Assembly: GCA_907165065.1 (NCBI GenBank)
Contig: OU015528.1
Span: forward strand, 73,265,474 to 73,329,473
Source: Caprimulgus europaeus
Taxonomy: Eukaryota; Chordata; Aves; Caprimulgiformes; Caprimulgidae
Reading direction: 5' to 3'
DNA length: 64,000 nucleotides
Made by a program: the position numbers and the translations under genes. The notes below the pieces were generated by a model. That model was not told where the DNA came from, did no database searches, and saw only the letters and a list, made by a program, of their open reading frames with translations. Shown here in pieces: positions 11,086 to 24,550 of this stretch (within the stretch, counting starts at the first letter, position 1; each line of letters begins with the position of its first letter).

Positions 11086-14000
11086 AATATGGTAGAGTGA
11101 AAGCCACCAAAATATTTGAGACATTGAAATATGGTTCATTTCCATTAATAGCAAGTCTCTGTTTCAAGTAGAGCTGATCTGACAAAGAGAAGCAAAATTA
11201 CTCCAGTATATAAAAAGGATTTCCACTGTGCTGTTAAATTCTGATATAAATTATTAAATCCCACAGAGATTTTTTTAGATCAAAGGAACTTTGTACTGTC
11301 ATTATGTAGCCACTTCTACAGAGAAAAGAAACTGCCAAATATCCTGCAAGGCAGATCTGAAAATACGATCTTTTAGAGCAGTCCCGACTTTCTTGCTTTC
11401 CCATTTATTTTTTTGTACTGTGTCCAAAAACTGCAATGTGCTACCTCCAGCTACAGAGCAAACTTATAACACAGAAACGTAAGGTGCGTTTCAGACATTA
11501 CCCATGCAATGAAAGGTCACTATTTTGGACTTAGCTCGGGAGACACCATCAAATACTAACAGTCTTTGCCATGCAGTTTTCAAACTACATTGTTAGTCTT
11601 TCTAATTATGAATTTAACAATTTCCACATGTTCCTGTAAAAAGACATGCTGCAGTTTTAAAGATATAATTGTGGATATACATTTGGATCTTGCAATTTTA
11701 ATGCAAAAAAAGTTGTTGTGCATCTTTAAATTCTCAACCATTCAGGCACCAAAATTTTACCAAAGGAAAAAATATCACTCATTTGGGATATTTTATTTGT
11801 CTGAATTAGTAAAATTACAACTGCAATTAGAAACAGTTGTAGACCTTCTGCTAGTTAGTTCAGGAGACAGACATCATAAAGCCTTATCACAGTAAGTCCG
11901 TGTTATCCCATATTTAGCCCTACAAGAAGTAACTGGGCATGTGAAGTCCAATTAAGTCCATCACAGTCGTGACTCAGGTCCTATTAGGCCATGCAAAGCT
12001 AAATGTTTTGTCATTTACACAGTTGTACATGCATGTAATATGAATTATGAAATAGCTAGATTTTGTCTCCTAGCCAGAATCAGTGTCCAGTCTGGGGATG
12101 GTGCCCGGTAATATTTTCAGGATGTAGCTAGGCTGTGTCTTCCTATATTTGGACAAGTTATCTCTTTTCCAAAAATAGGTGTTATTATGAGCAAACAGAA
12201 ATGCAGAACAGGACACTGCCTTTCATATTGAAGTTGTGTTTTGCCTTTCAAAAATATTACAGTTTTACAGATCAGAGAGAGGGAATATAAACAAAGAAAT
12301 AAAAAGTTCTCTGACACTGAGAATAGGGACATGCAACTGACAACAAGGACCTTTGACTTCTAGTCTAATTTTCTACAATTAACATCTACTGGAAAACACA
12401 AAATAGGTCTTTAAATTGGGAAACAAAGCCTCTGATTCCCTTTTTCTTAAGAAGCCCTAACCATTAAATTATACAGTTACATCTTACTTCTTTTCTTCTA
12501 AATTCACTCTCAGGGACAGTAAATCTCATATCCATTTCCCCATTGGAGAGATAGGAGGTGCCTTTGCCCTCCTCCATTAATCCTCCTGACATAAATTCTG
12601 GTTACCATTCACTCTCCTGGGAATGAGGAAATATGGGTCTGATCCCCTCTATCTGAGGAAGGAAGGAAGGAAGGGAAAACAGTTTTCTCACTTCCTGTGT
12701 GAGTGGTTTAAGTGCTGCATTATTATATTAAAAGTCACCACTTCAATTACTTACTCATCTTATGTCCACACATTAGGGCTTGTCTCAGATGGATTTTGTA
12801 AGAATTATCATCTTTCTATGCATCAGATGCATTTTAATGGGCCATAAGCAGTCAGTCAAAGGCTCAGATGGGGAAGTAGCTTTTTGCATCAATCTTGATT
12901 AGGTTTAGGTAGAAAGTAAACACCAAGACATCAGTTCAGTTACCCAGTTGATTCAATCCATCCTGATTAGCAATGCCTTAAAGTTGCTGGACATATACGT
13001 GTACCTACCAAAAAAATCTATGCACTTTCAGTGTGGAAGGAAAAAACCATAAAGGATACCCTGTCTTGCCATTACCCCTGTCCTGTTTGTGATATGAATT
13101 TAAGACAATTCCTAAGTATTAAAAAGGGAGAATGCAGGGAAAGGGCAAGAAAGAAGGGTAGTTTAGCTCACCTTTTCCTGTCCAGGAATTCTTGTAACTT
13201 CTCAAGACTCCCAGTAGTGGACACAATCAACAAGAAAACTTGAGGAATATTCCAGTCTAGTCTGGTATTTCCTGTGTTCTTTGACAAGTAACATCAACTG
13301 TGATGCAGAGATGATCCAAACATATAGTAAGCACATCCTCTACTGCAATTAAGTGCTAGTGAATTTATAGGTGAAGGGCAAAGCAGGAGAAAAAGTGACA
13401 AATATTCCTTAAGATTAAATAAGCAATTTTTATAATATCATAATGAATTTAAAAAAAAACAAAACAAAACCACAAAAAACCCAAAAACATCCTGAGGTTC
13501 ATAAAGTAGCTGAAATGTTACTTGAAATGTTACTTCACTTTGCTTCTAATGCAGTTTCTTGGTAGTCATCTTCAGGAAAATAAATCAGATGGAATGCAAA
13601 ATTTGAAGACTGAGCCTTTAGTCAATATTCAAGTGAGTTACAAGAGATCTAAATGTCAACTGTTATTAGACGTGTTTACAGTGCAAGTTCTTGACTGGAT
13701 ACTCCTGTATTTGCTTGTAAAAAAAGCAAACCAACGAACAAAAAAAAGTGTATAAATACATTAAAAAATATATTAAAGTTCTTGAAGAAAACAATGCCAA
13801 ACATTAGAACTGATCAACTTTCATTTTGTCAGATTTTGCTTGCAGTGTCTTCTGGTACGTTAGTGAATCAATGGCACCAGCTATATCCTTCTCATCCCTC
13901 ACCTTGCAGAGCTTCTGCTTGCTTGGTTTGGGGCACCCTGGGCCAGTTTAGCAATGGACTTAAACATTTTTAAAGTTTCTTTAAAGCTAACTGCAATCAA

Positions 14001-15039
14001 AGAGGGAGGTTAGACACTTACCTACTTTGCTTAATCAGTCTCAGGACACAAATCAAGACGCAGGTTAGGGCAGATGTCACAAATGAGCATCTAGAGAGAA
14101 CCACAGGTGGTGACACTGAACAAGCCCAGTGGCCTCAGAGAATCCCATTTCAGAATGGGGCACAGAGTCAGTATAGACTGTCCAGCATCAACTCTGTGAG
14201 CTGCAGACAAGCTGTCTAATCTTTACCATCACAACTTTCAACCTTACTTAAAATATTTTCTACTATGGTGACACATGGTGACCTCTGTGTTTGCCCACAC
14301 CAACCTGGAAAGCTGAAAACTCATCTTAAGTTGGAAAATTTGGCTCAATAAAACTTACCTGTCTTGTAATTAAAAAATTAAAAATTTCAGAATCCTACAC
14401 TGTCATACTGAGCACATAGATATCCAGAAATTTCTGTGTATGTGTAATATGTTAACATGATTTGTGCTGTGATCCATTTGTCCTGAATTTCTTCAATATG
14501 GGTGAAGCATGTCATTTGTTTCCATAGTGTAGACTAACAGCACAAATGAAGTTTTTATGATCTATCTATCTTATACAATAGAATACCACACATGTCAAAA
14601 TATTTAAACATAATCAGATATGGGCTTTTACCCAAATCCAAATCATTGCTAAAATTTTGGAAAGTATTAATGCTTTATCTCTCTGAAGCTCCAAAATCAG
14701 TCCAAGTCTTTATCTGAACTCAGCCCATCATGTGTATCTTTGAGCATAATGTAACACAGACAAGAATAGTGAGATTATTCGCTGGTATAAATAAAAAAAA
14801 GTGGTACAAACTGAACAAGATCTCAAATAATATCTCACAAAAACTCAGCAAAATTATTTGTATCCAAGCACAAGTTTTACACTGAATAGCTGATGGTTTG
14901 CATGCAAAAAAGTTGTTTGGCCACAGTAACTCAATAAAAAGATGTGTTATAGTGATTCTTGTAGATTAAAAATGTAAAATAAAGATGGATAAGGATTTTA
15001 AAATATAAAATATTTTTTGGCACTTCAGTATTACAAACT
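11086..15039. other. Unannotated AT-rich sequence, no gene seen
   Basis: No gene is supported. A small tandem duplication of TGAAATGTTACT occurs at 13511-13534. An A/C-rich low-complexity patch lies at 13450-13490, and a short run of GGAA units at 12656-12674. Confidence 0.6.
13511..13534. repeat. 12-bp tandem duplication
   Basis: TGAAATGTTACT occurs twice, head to tail, without mismatch. This is a simple replication-slippage type of duplication. Confidence 0.9.
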
Positions 15040-15340
15040 GATGGCAAATTTGGAGAAAATAAAAGAAGACTGATACAAATTAACTCAGGAACTAAAAGAA
15101 TTGATTACAGAGAGGGGCTGAAATACTTAAATATGCACAGCTTGTACAGATCATTGCAAAGCAAATTAAGCTTTCTTTCCAACAGTTGGAAATCATTAAG
15201 ACAGCACAAACCAAATTATTTTATGTTGTATTAGAAGATAATCCTTAAGAATGCTTGTATTAATTTGCAGAGGCTTTAGATGAACAATAACTACACCGTG
15301 AGTTTGTAGCATATTACCTAAGAAATTCTACCTGAGTCTA
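15040..15340 (+). mobile_element. Possible very old LINE (CR1/L2-like) fragment
   Basis: The plus strand reads, with breaks, LEKIKRRLI, then a segment like REGLKYLNMHSL. These resemble the LE..RR and ERL..L.L.SL blocks found downstream of the reverse-transcriptase core in CR1 and L2 elements. Stops follow soon after and no 3' end is recognisable. The match is by eye only and could be chance in AT-rich DNA. Confidence 0.3.
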
Positions 15341-16501
15341 TAAAACTGACTTTGATTCAATGGTTAATGATATACTGCTTAGAACAACTCCTCATTGATA
15401 TAAACCAGAATAGATGGTATGTCCTAGTGTAGTGTCTCTTCTTTGTTTTCATCAATCCTTCTGGTCAAACAGAGTAAACTCTCTGCCTGGATCCTTCTCC
15501 AGTAGTCACTTGAGTGTTGCATGTCATACACGTGTTTCTGCTTGTACCAGTACATCCATAGTTGTATGTTAGCTATAGCACATGGTTATACAACCCAGGT
15601 GATACAGCATAAAATGGCAGTCACTGTTTGGCACTGTGTAAAGTCGATGGGTCAAGGCACAATTTCTTTTCTCTGTAATTTCTTGGCTGCCACAATTGTA
15701 TATTTTCTCTGGCTGCTACATAACCTGGACATACTGATTTAATGACTTTTCCTAAGAGCAAAACACACTGCTATATTCAGAAAAATGGCTATATATTTAA
15801 AGTTCCTTGTATCAATATTATGACTGTACCCACATTGTTTTATAGTCCCATGCTGACAAGCCATTAACATTGTTTACATTAGAGCATGGCTTAAGTTGGA
15901 ATTTGGAGTTGAATTTCAAATACCCCAATATCCACAGATGTTAAGAGAGGAGTCCTTGGCTTAGCTTATTGAGGAACAGTACAAAATTTTGATCTCGATC
16001 TCAGTGTAATTTTGAATTTACTCCAACCTTGAGCCATTTTGTATCAGAAGCTTAAAATGTGTTTTTTCCAGAACAAGGTTGCCCTATTTAAAGGATGCTA
16101 TGTTTTCAAGTTGAAATGACATTGCAGAGTTGGCAAATACCTGCTGAACAGTGGGAATTCTTAGTCTCACATCTCCTTTTTCACCCTGTTTTACATATTT
16201 TGAAGAAAAAGCATTTTTTTGACTTCTGCGAACTTTCTCTTGATAGCCCGTATTGTGACAAGGCTTGGGAGTTCTATGGGAGGTTTGACTTCAGTTTCTG
16301 GTCCTGTCAGAGGTGTTCCTCTGAGACACTATCAAGCTACATCATGATGTCTAGTCTCATGGTGAAAGAAGAATAATTCTATTTTAGCTCCCTACGGTTT
16401 GGGACGTCTGCATGGCAAAGTGATCCTTGCCTGCAGAGACAACTGCTGCACAACAGGACTTTATCAAGAGCATGTCTATGTTGTGAAATCAAGCAAGGTA
16501 A

Positions 16502-16553
16502 CAGGGCTTTCTAGCTCAAGTTCTGTCTGTCCAGGGCTTTCTAGCTCAAGTTC
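16502..16553. repeat. 22-bp direct repeat, period 30
   Basis: The word beginning CAGGGCTTTCTAGC and ending CAAGTTC occurs at 16502-16523 and again at 16532-16553 without a mismatch, separated by 8 bases. The identity suggests a recent local duplication. Confidence 0.93.
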
Positions 16554-16736
16554 ATGTAACCTGCACACATTTAGGCAGCTTTCAGATGCAAGCCAGCTTA
16601 CAATCTCGCTGTTCTGTGAAGGCTCAAGGCAGGCAGAGCTAGCTTGTTTTTTCTGCAACCACCATCATAGATATGACTTTAAATGAGCCATTTCTCTTTA
16701 CAGTGTTTCAGTGAAGTAATATAATTAAAAACCAAT

Positions 16737-16755
16737 CAAACAAACAAACAAAAAA
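16737..16755. repeat. (AAAC)n low-complexity patch
   Basis: A short run of CAAA units, followed by more A/C-rich sequence to about 16790. Confidence 0.85.
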
Positions 16756-17489
16756 CAAACCACTCCCCAAAAACCTCAAATCATACACAAGAGTAGGATT
16801 TTACTGGGTTTTTTGGGGTTTTTTTTTCCTGTTATCAAAAAAGTTTCATTCATTGATAATGGTCAAGCATGTCAGGATAGGTCCTAAACAAAACACTGCA
16901 TTTCTTTCATAAAGAAAATAAACAGTGATATTTTGTATTTCTCACTTTCAAAAGAAGGTCCAGCTAATGTCCAATGGCAACACTTCAAAGACTTCCTTCA
17001 TGAACCTTTTTCATGTGACTATATGTGTGGTATTACAGAAATGAATAGGCCAGCTCCTAAGAAGTGAGACAGAGTGCATTAATATGTGCTCTGTGAACAC
17101 AGATTTATGGAAGATCAGAAGATTTTATAGAGTAAATAATTCACATTTCACAAATATATACAATGTACAGACTATTTACCAAGAAACTTGAAACAGCTGT
17201 CTTGGAAACATTCCAGTTTGTCAAATACTCTGCTTATCAGGTTTTTAAAAAGACCCAATATGTATGGCACTGACAAAACTGGACTCAATGTATTGTTTCC
17301 AGAAGAAGCAAGATGGTAACAGGAAATATACTTTATAAAGCAATTAACAAACACTCCTTTAACTGGCAAGTTGTTTCAAGTAACTTAGAGGGAAAAAAGA
17401 AGGCATCTAGTTTGGAAATGTGCTTGCAATGCTCACATGTTTAAATCTGTTTTAAAACAGGCCTGGATGATGCAATGTAGCATAAAGGC

Positions 17490-19023
17490 TCCAAAACCAC
17501 CCACTGTAGGAGAAAAGCCACCCACTGTAGGAGAAGATCAGGTTCAGGAGCACCTAAGGAACCTGAAGGTGCACAAGTCCATGGGACCTGATGGGATGCA
17601 TCCGTGGATCCTGAGGGAACTGGCGGATGAAGTTGCAAAGCATCTATCCATCATATTTGAGAAGACCTAGCAGTCTGGTGAAGTTCACACAGAATGGAAA
17701 AAGGGGAACATAACCCCCATTTTTAAAAAGGGTAACAAGGAAGACCTGGGGAACTACAGGCCAGTCAGTCTCACCTCAGTGCCTGGCAGGATCATGGAGC
17801 AGATATTCCTAGAAACTATGCTAAGGCACATAGAGAACGAGAAGGTGATTGGTGACAACCAACATGGCTTCACCAAGGGCAAATCGTGCCTGACCAATCT
17901 GGTGGCCTTTTATGACGGGGTGACAACTTTGGTGGACAAGGCTAAAGCAACTGATGTCATCTACCTGGACTTGTGCAAGGCATTTGACACCGTCCCACAT
18001 GGCATCCTTATCTCCAAATTGGAAACATGTGCGTTGGATGGATGGACCACTTGGTGGATAAGGAACTGTCTGGATGGTCGCACTCAAAGAGTTGTGATCA
18101 ACAGCTGAAAGTCTGAGTGGAAACCGGTAACGAGTGATGTCCCTCAAGGTTTGGTCTTGGGTCCAGTGCTCTTTGACATCTTTGTCAGTGACATGGACAG
18201 GGGGGTTGAGTGCACCCTCAGCAAGTTTGCTGATGGCACCAAGCTGAGTGGTGTGGCTGATACGCTGGAGGGGCAGGATGCCATCCAGAGGGACCATGGC
18301 AGGCTTGAGAGGTGGGCGTGTGTTAATCGCATGAAGTTCAACAAGGCCAGATGCAAGGTGCTGTATCTGAGTTGGGGCAACCCCAAGTAAATATACAGGC
18401 TGGGTGATGAGTGGCTTGAGGCCAGCTCTGAAGAGAAGGACTTGGGAGAGGTGGTTCAACATGAGCCGGCAATGTGCGCTTGCAGCCCAGAAGGCAAAGA
18501 AACCGTATCCTGGGCTGCATCAAGAGAAGCGTGACCAGCAGGTCGAGGGAGGTGATTCTCCCTCTGTACTCCACTCTTGTAAGGCCCCACCTGGAGTACT
18601 GTGTCCAGTTCTGGAGCCCCCAACACAAGAGAGTCATTGACCAGTTAGAACGAGTCCGGAGAAGGGCCATGAGGATGATCCGAGGGCTGGAGCACCTCTC
18701 CTACGAGGACAGGCTGAGAGAGTTGGGGCTGTTCAGCCTGGAGAAGAGATGGCTCTGGGGAGATCTTATAGCGGCCTCCCAGTACCTGAAGGGGGCCTAC
18801 AGGAAAGCTGGGGAAAGACTTTTCATAAGGGCAGTTAATGACAGGACAAGGGGAAATGGCTTTAAGATGAAAGATGGGAGGTTTAGATTAGATATTAGAA
18901 AAAAATTCTTCACTGTGAGGGTGGTCAGACACTGGAACAGGTTGCCCAAGGAAGTCGTGGATGCACCCTCCCCTGGAAGTGCTCAAGGCCAGGTTGGATG
19001 AGGCTTTGAGCAACCTGGTCTAG
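17490..19023 (+). pseudogene. Broken CR1 ORF2 reverse transcriptase
   Basis: This is the relic of the CR1 ORF2 protein, which would copy CR1 RNA into DNA at a nicked target. Visible blocks in order are [58 protein letters not shown], motif [14 protein letters not shown], motif B VPQGLVLGPVLFDIF, the catalytic box FADGTKLSG, and after it [20 protein letters not shown] and RTRGNGFKM. The family's catalytic box is FADD, so the second aspartate is glycine here, and motif B has leucine where serine is usual. In-frame stops lie at 17668 (TAG), 18106 (TGA) and 18388 (TAA). The frame then shifts twice at about 18455-18500 and once near 18960, and the usual C-terminal [15 protein letters not shown] ends at a TAG at 19021. 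It cannot encode an active enzyme. Confidence 0.95.
17497..17538 (+). repeat. 21-bp tandem duplication at CR1 5' end
   Basis: CCACCCACTGTAGGAGAA occurs at 17497 and again at 17518. The last three bases of the two 21-bp units differ. It duplicates PPTVGE in the reading frame. Confidence 0.9.
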
Positions 19024-19120
19024 TGGAAGGTGTCCCTGCTGATGGCAGCGGAGGTGGAGCTAGATGATCTTTAAGGTCCCTTCCAGCCCAAACCATTCTA
19101 TGATTCCATGATTCTATGAA

Positions 19121-22100
19121 ACAAGCTCTAAATCACCTATCTCAGATCATGGCAGCAGTCAGTAGCCTGTGCTGAGGGACAGCAGTGCCAGGGCTGGATC
19201 CCTTTCTCTAATCATGCCAGAGTTCTCTCAGGCAAAACAGAGCTTGTCTGCACAATAGTTCCATTTAATTAAAAATTAAACTATTAAAAATTACAGTAAA
19301 AATTGTGTGATGACAACAATACCAAGTTTATACTCTATGTGTATTGACAATTTGTCTGATTTTTCACAGGCTGTGAAAAATCTGTGGTTATAGTTTAACC
19401 TGGATTTTTTTTTTTTTTTTTTTTTTCAAATCAGACAGTAAAATCAACTCAAATGTGAAGCTTCTGCTGAGCTCAAATATATCAATTTGTTAAAATAACC
19501 TCTTATTTTCTGCACCTTAGCAGCAATATGAAAAGGGAAAAAAGGCATCAATGATGGAAAAAGTGGGAAAGGAAAATGGTGTTGGAGGAAACATGGGCAA
19601 ATTTTTAAATATCAAAATACTTTTTTTACAAGGTTCTCTCAATTAAGTAGCACCACTCCAAGACAACCAAATATTTTACTTAAAAATGGAAGAAAATTGA
19701 CAAAAAAGGCTTTAAAAATAACTTAAACATGGAAAACATTTTAAATTAAATTAAAAATACACCCCCCACCTCAAACAACAATTGCAAAATATTGACTTAA
19801 AATTTCAAATTTTCCTTAGGTGTAATGACACAGTTTTTGGATAACATCTGTTTCGGGAAGACCTTAACTAGTTTTCCTCTTTTTCTCCCTTCCCTTGACT
19901 TGCAGGGTGGTTTTTGTTTTGTTTGTTTTTTTTTTTCCCCTAGTTTTGGCACTTTTTCATAGACACTGATTTTAAGCTAGCAGCCTGTTTCATGTGTCTC
20001 TCACAAATTTAAAGTCTTTGCAAGAGAATTTATTTGTCTTTCTTACAATGACCTTGAAGATAATTATGATTTAAGTTAGACATACAGATCCTTTGGATAA
20101 CCAAAGGAAGAAGCCAGGTGCTGTAAAACTGCTACTTGTCTTATTCTGAGAGCTACTCCTAAGCTGTCATGTTTGTATAGGGACCTCTATATCAAATTTA
20201 TGTGACATGAAAATCAGTCTCAAGGGTAAAGCTCCCTGTTCCTTAATCACTTCTGATTATCAGTCTCTTGAGTACAACACCACGTGTTGTTAATTGGCTA
20301 ATCTAGCCAACCCTGAGCAATAGCACTGATTCACAGTAGCTGAGGATCTGACTCATTCTCCTTCACTTACATTAAATAGCTCCTTGCCCCAGGTCTTTTG
20401 AACAAGTATGACATAATTTTTTCTGGAAGAGCTGAAGTTTCTTTTCTGCTTGGAATGCTAACCCTTTCAGTACTTTGTTGTTAGATTTGGGATTATGGAC
20501 AACACAAAGGGATCATTTATTACTCTAATAATTCATCCTAGTTCTTGTCCAGGGAAAGCTGATAGTTCCAGTGCTTACTCACTAACTTTGCTTTTGCATT
20601 TCATATACTCATTAGTTAACCCTTGTCAGGAAACTCCTAAATGAGTGAAGAAACAGTATTAGAACTGGGACAACTTTATAAATCGCTTAGGTGGTATTTC
20701 TGTCTCCAACACCTTCCAGGTAGAAACCACAAGAAAGCTTGTGTTTCTGTTTTCATGCTAGCAATCAACAAAGACATCACTTCAGTGTCATATGGTAATT
20801 TTTTAACTGTTGCGACCTAAAAAACCGAGAGACCAAGCAGCTTTATGAAAGACACACAGGCACTGCACTCAGAGACAAAATTAGGTCTCAGGCTTCTGCA
20901 ATCCTCAGGTACAACAACGTAACTTTAATATTACTTCTTTTTATTGTTTTTCTTTGAGACTTTAGTTTTAACTGTGCAGAAACAAGAAATGTGCAAAGAG
21001 TTAAAAAAGCAGCAGAATCTTAAAAAAGAAAACATCATATTTTCATAATGCTATAATAGTCCAAACCATAATAAAGTCCATCTGGACTTTTGGGAAAATA
21101 TATTACCACTAAAAGTCTAAATAGCCAGATAGAAAGAGTGGACTATGGGGTGTTAGTGAAAACACAGCTTAACAGTGGGGACCAGGTTTGATCTTTGGCG
21201 TGATGTGTGACATTTATGGCCCTGCACAGTAGCTCTTGTTCAGCACTAAACAATAAAACGCACCTGGATGCCTGAAAATAAGGTATGTCCTAAGGCATGC
21301 AAAGCATGACACCCGTTTCCCCCAAATGTTTGCATTTCTCCTGGACAGTGTATTTTTCAAAAAAGTACTCAGATAAGTACACAGTCACTTTCACAGAAAA
21401 TTCAATTTTCCCCTCCACTGAGTGCACATTCCCAAAAGCAGAAGTGGAAATGGCTAATGTGTGAGATAAATTACTTGTAAATGTCTACCTATTAAAGAAC
21501 AAATGACAGAATATGGCATTTTCAAAGTAATAAATTTTCAATAGTTGTTTCATATGCAGAAAATATAAATATACAAATTAATTGAATCAATTATTAAAAA
21601 AAAATATTTTCTACACAAGGAAGTTGTGTGTCACTATATACTTTACAGAATTAAGTACTTAGCGTGGCTTATATATGTTATGAGTATATGAGATTAAGTT
21701 AAAAAATCCACTATATTTCAAACAAGTGAGAAGTACATCTTGTTTCCAGTTGTTAAAAGTGGAAAACTGTCGCTATTTTAAGTATTTCAACGCAGTGTTA
21801 GAGTCTTTACATTTCTTCCTCTGGCTTAACTTGTATTCAGTTTAGTGACTTTATTGCTTAATTTATGCTTTCATTAATTACACAATGATGTAGTTGTCAC
21901 GGGCCAGATTCAACAGAGATGCAAACCAGTATAATCAGTAGCATTACGGCAGCTTGTATTTGGCTGCTTGTGATCATACTAAAGGTTGCCCTCGAAGTAG
22001 GTTTAAGCAAACCCTGCTAGCCAAAATATATATTTTTCTAGGACTGATGCTAAAAAAATAAGGAAGCTCCAGTCTGGAAATGTTTTTATTTCTGCATATG

Positions 22101-24550
22101 TTTGGCATGTCTTTCCTTCTACCTTCTCTCCCCTTACAAACTATCACTGCATATAATCTCAGAACCAAACATTAAAACACTTCAAGCATATTTCAATATC
22201 TAGTATGTAGCCATTGGAAGAAAAATGGATGTGCAAGCAATTTCTGTATCCTCAGTGTCTCTTTCTTCTGTAAATAGCTATTTTCAGGAAATAATTATGG
22301 GGGTGAATTCATGGCCATATTCTGTTAATAACTATCCAGTGCAAATTGCATTGAGTTCAAGGGGGCACAGTCAATGGAAACAAGGTTTAGTCTATGAAAT
22401 ATAAGCAAAACAGTGTGCATATGTAAAAGACATATTTTTCCTCTCTACTGAAATTAGTTTTGAGTAAAGAGATGTCCTCTGTAGGATATAAAAGTGTAAG
22501 TCTATAAAAACAGTACTAGGAGCTTTGCACAAGACTAACTTTCTTCAGTAGAAGTCTGAATTATCATTTTGACTTTTCCAATATTCTTGGAACAGGTTGA
22601 CAGAGTCAAAATCAAAATTTAACTTTGGATTATGTTTGAAGATGTTTGGTTTGATTTTAATCTTTTGTCTCTCTCTTTCTCAGGAGTATCAGAATCACTA
22701 AAAAAATGGGAGCTGTTTGAAGGAAAATGTGCCTCTTGTAGCAGCCTGAGGACAAGATTTTTAGCCAAGACAAAGTCATGCAAATCGTCTATCAATAGGG
22801 ATGTGTTCATTCACATAGACTGAATAGCTGGCCCTTCTCTGAGTACTTGAAGACAACCTGGTGAGAGATCTTGTATGAGTGTTCTGCCATGGCGGGTGTA
22901 AGGCTGTACATATGTCAAACACATTGGGTTAATATGTGCCCTCACAGTTGTCTTCAGCAAAATAGATCCCATCAATTTTAATGCAGACTGTGTGTGCTAG
23001 ATCTGGATATTGCATTCCTTCCAGTAAACACAACAGAAAAGGGTCAGACTGCAGTACTGCTTGGTATAAATTGTGCAGTCATTTTCCATCTCTCAACATT
23101 ATTTCTATCTATCCATTGAAGATAGTATTCTCAATCTCAAATACTTCTGGATAATAGATAATGGACAGTTTTTGGTTGCTTAACGCCATCACACAGATGA
23201 ATGTCTCCAATGATAAAATGACAGAATTTAAGATAAAGATAACAAGTTAATATACATTTTTACAGGATAACTACAACTACCAGTAGAATATGAAAATTAG
23301 TCATGAATTTGTATATGGGAGGTAATTGAAAAGTCTCTTGAAGCACAGAATTTCATTGAACTTTTTGAAATAAAATTCAGGAAAAAATAACATACCTAGA
23401 CTGTTTTCTGATAAGGGAAATTTTATAAATAACTCATTATTTGCTTTTAGAATTCTTCTGAAGGAAGCAGACAGTCGAATTTTTTTCTTTAAAAGTTTCT
23501 CACTGGAAAGGGTGTGATGAATTTGAATGGGTCCAGGATGAAGTCCCTTGTTTGTTGGTCATGCATCTCAGAAAAAAAATATGCATGATTTAAAAGGCTG
23601 AAATAAGCTTTCATTTTCTGCATTAGTTTGCAGGTCTATTTTTTTTACTTCATTTTCTGTAAGAAATAAAAATGGAAGTGACACAGAAGAATAGTGACCC
23701 AAACAGACTTCAATAGTACTGGCAACTGAAACAAAATAATAAAATTGATGGAAAGAAAGATTTGGAAAGATCTGTAGAAAAAGGGAGTTGCTTTGAAGCA
23801 AAAGGTTATGAAATAAATAAAGCAGTTCTGTGGCCACAAAGGCTCCTTGTAATTGTGGAAAAAAAAAATAACAAGAATCAGACAGTTTGTTCTGATACTA
23901 ATGAGTAATTAAAAAACATTCTGTGAATCCACCAGCCACCTTTGAGGAAGGTATAGCTTAGAAATCTGGGTTTGGGTTTGTTTTGTTTCGTTTTTCCTAA
24001 GAATAATTAAAAAAAAAAATGTGATGGAGATCAAAAAAAAGCACTGCTATAAATTGTGGATCTGTTCTGATGCTCTTACAGAGGCAGTAGACTAAGAGAA
24101 TGAAGAAATGGCTTTAAAATTCTGTAGTGACTCAAATGGAAATTCAAACACCGGGCCTCAAAAGTTAGTTGATGACTTGGAAAAATATAGGGTAATAGTT
24201 TGAAGCTGATAATATTTGTCCATTGTTTATAGGAAACTTTGTGGCAAAGCTTACAATAGCATTCAGCTTTCCTTCTGTAACTACCTGACTGTTCTGCCCT
24301 TCATTTTTTCTACCTCCTCACACTGCATCTTTCCTGTGAGGTTCTCCTTGTGCTACTGACTTCAAAGTTGCCCCATTGCAGCAGCCAGTGGAGGTACTCC
24401 AGCCAGGGGCTGTTTCTAGGCAAGGAGCCACTTTGGCACCAAGATGATCTGGGATAAAGGGAATAGAGTCACTTTATAGAAACATCTTATCCAACCCACA
24501 TCTTAGCTATGATGAGTCCAAACTGGGCTTGAATGATATGCCAACACACA
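19121..24550. other. Unannotated AT-rich sequence, no gene seen
   Basis: No supported gene. There is a T-run of about 22 bases at 19405-19426. A splice-acceptor-linked 46-codon frame at 22684-22823 is treated in the findings. A faint resemblance to an old palindromic repeat (GGGCCAGATTCAACAGAG) begins near 21901 but is not convincing. Confidence 0.55.
19405..19426. repeat. Poly(T) run
   Basis: About 22 consecutive T. No retrocopy body was recognised on the minus strand. Confidence 0.9.

Larger units (their letters stand above)
15341..17489. other. Unannotated sequence with low-complexity patches
   Basis: No supported gene. It contains a 22-bp duplicated word (16502-16553), an AAAC-type patch (16737-16755) and a G/T-rich patch (16804-16830). 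Confidence 0.6.
17490..19120 (+). mobile_element. CR1 LINE, 5'-truncated, includes most of the reverse transcriptase
   Basis: This is the largest mobile element in the window: about 1.6 kb of a CR1 non-LTR retrotransposon. It runs from just before the reverse-transcriptase domain to the 3' terminus. The last bases are AAACCATTCTATGATTCC and then ATTCTATGAA, the CR1 3' repeat recognised by its own enzyme. The 5' boundary is approximate: CR1-like sequence starts near 17490 and the bases before it do not resemble CR1. The endonuclease and ORF1 are absent. No target duplication was found, which is usual for CR1. The 3' part shares its features with the inverted copy at 3.06-3.53 kb. It is inactive (see the ORF2 entry). 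Confidence 0.96.

Noticed and set aside
17821-18670. Long minus-strand frames opposite the CR1 reverse transcriptase, up to 213 codons
   Set aside because: They are antisense shadows of the CR1 ORF2 relic, which reads clearly on the plus strand.
21901-21965. GGGCCAGATTCAACAGAG segment recalling palindromic repeats
   Set aside because: Only one arm is suggestive, and I could not find its inverted partner.
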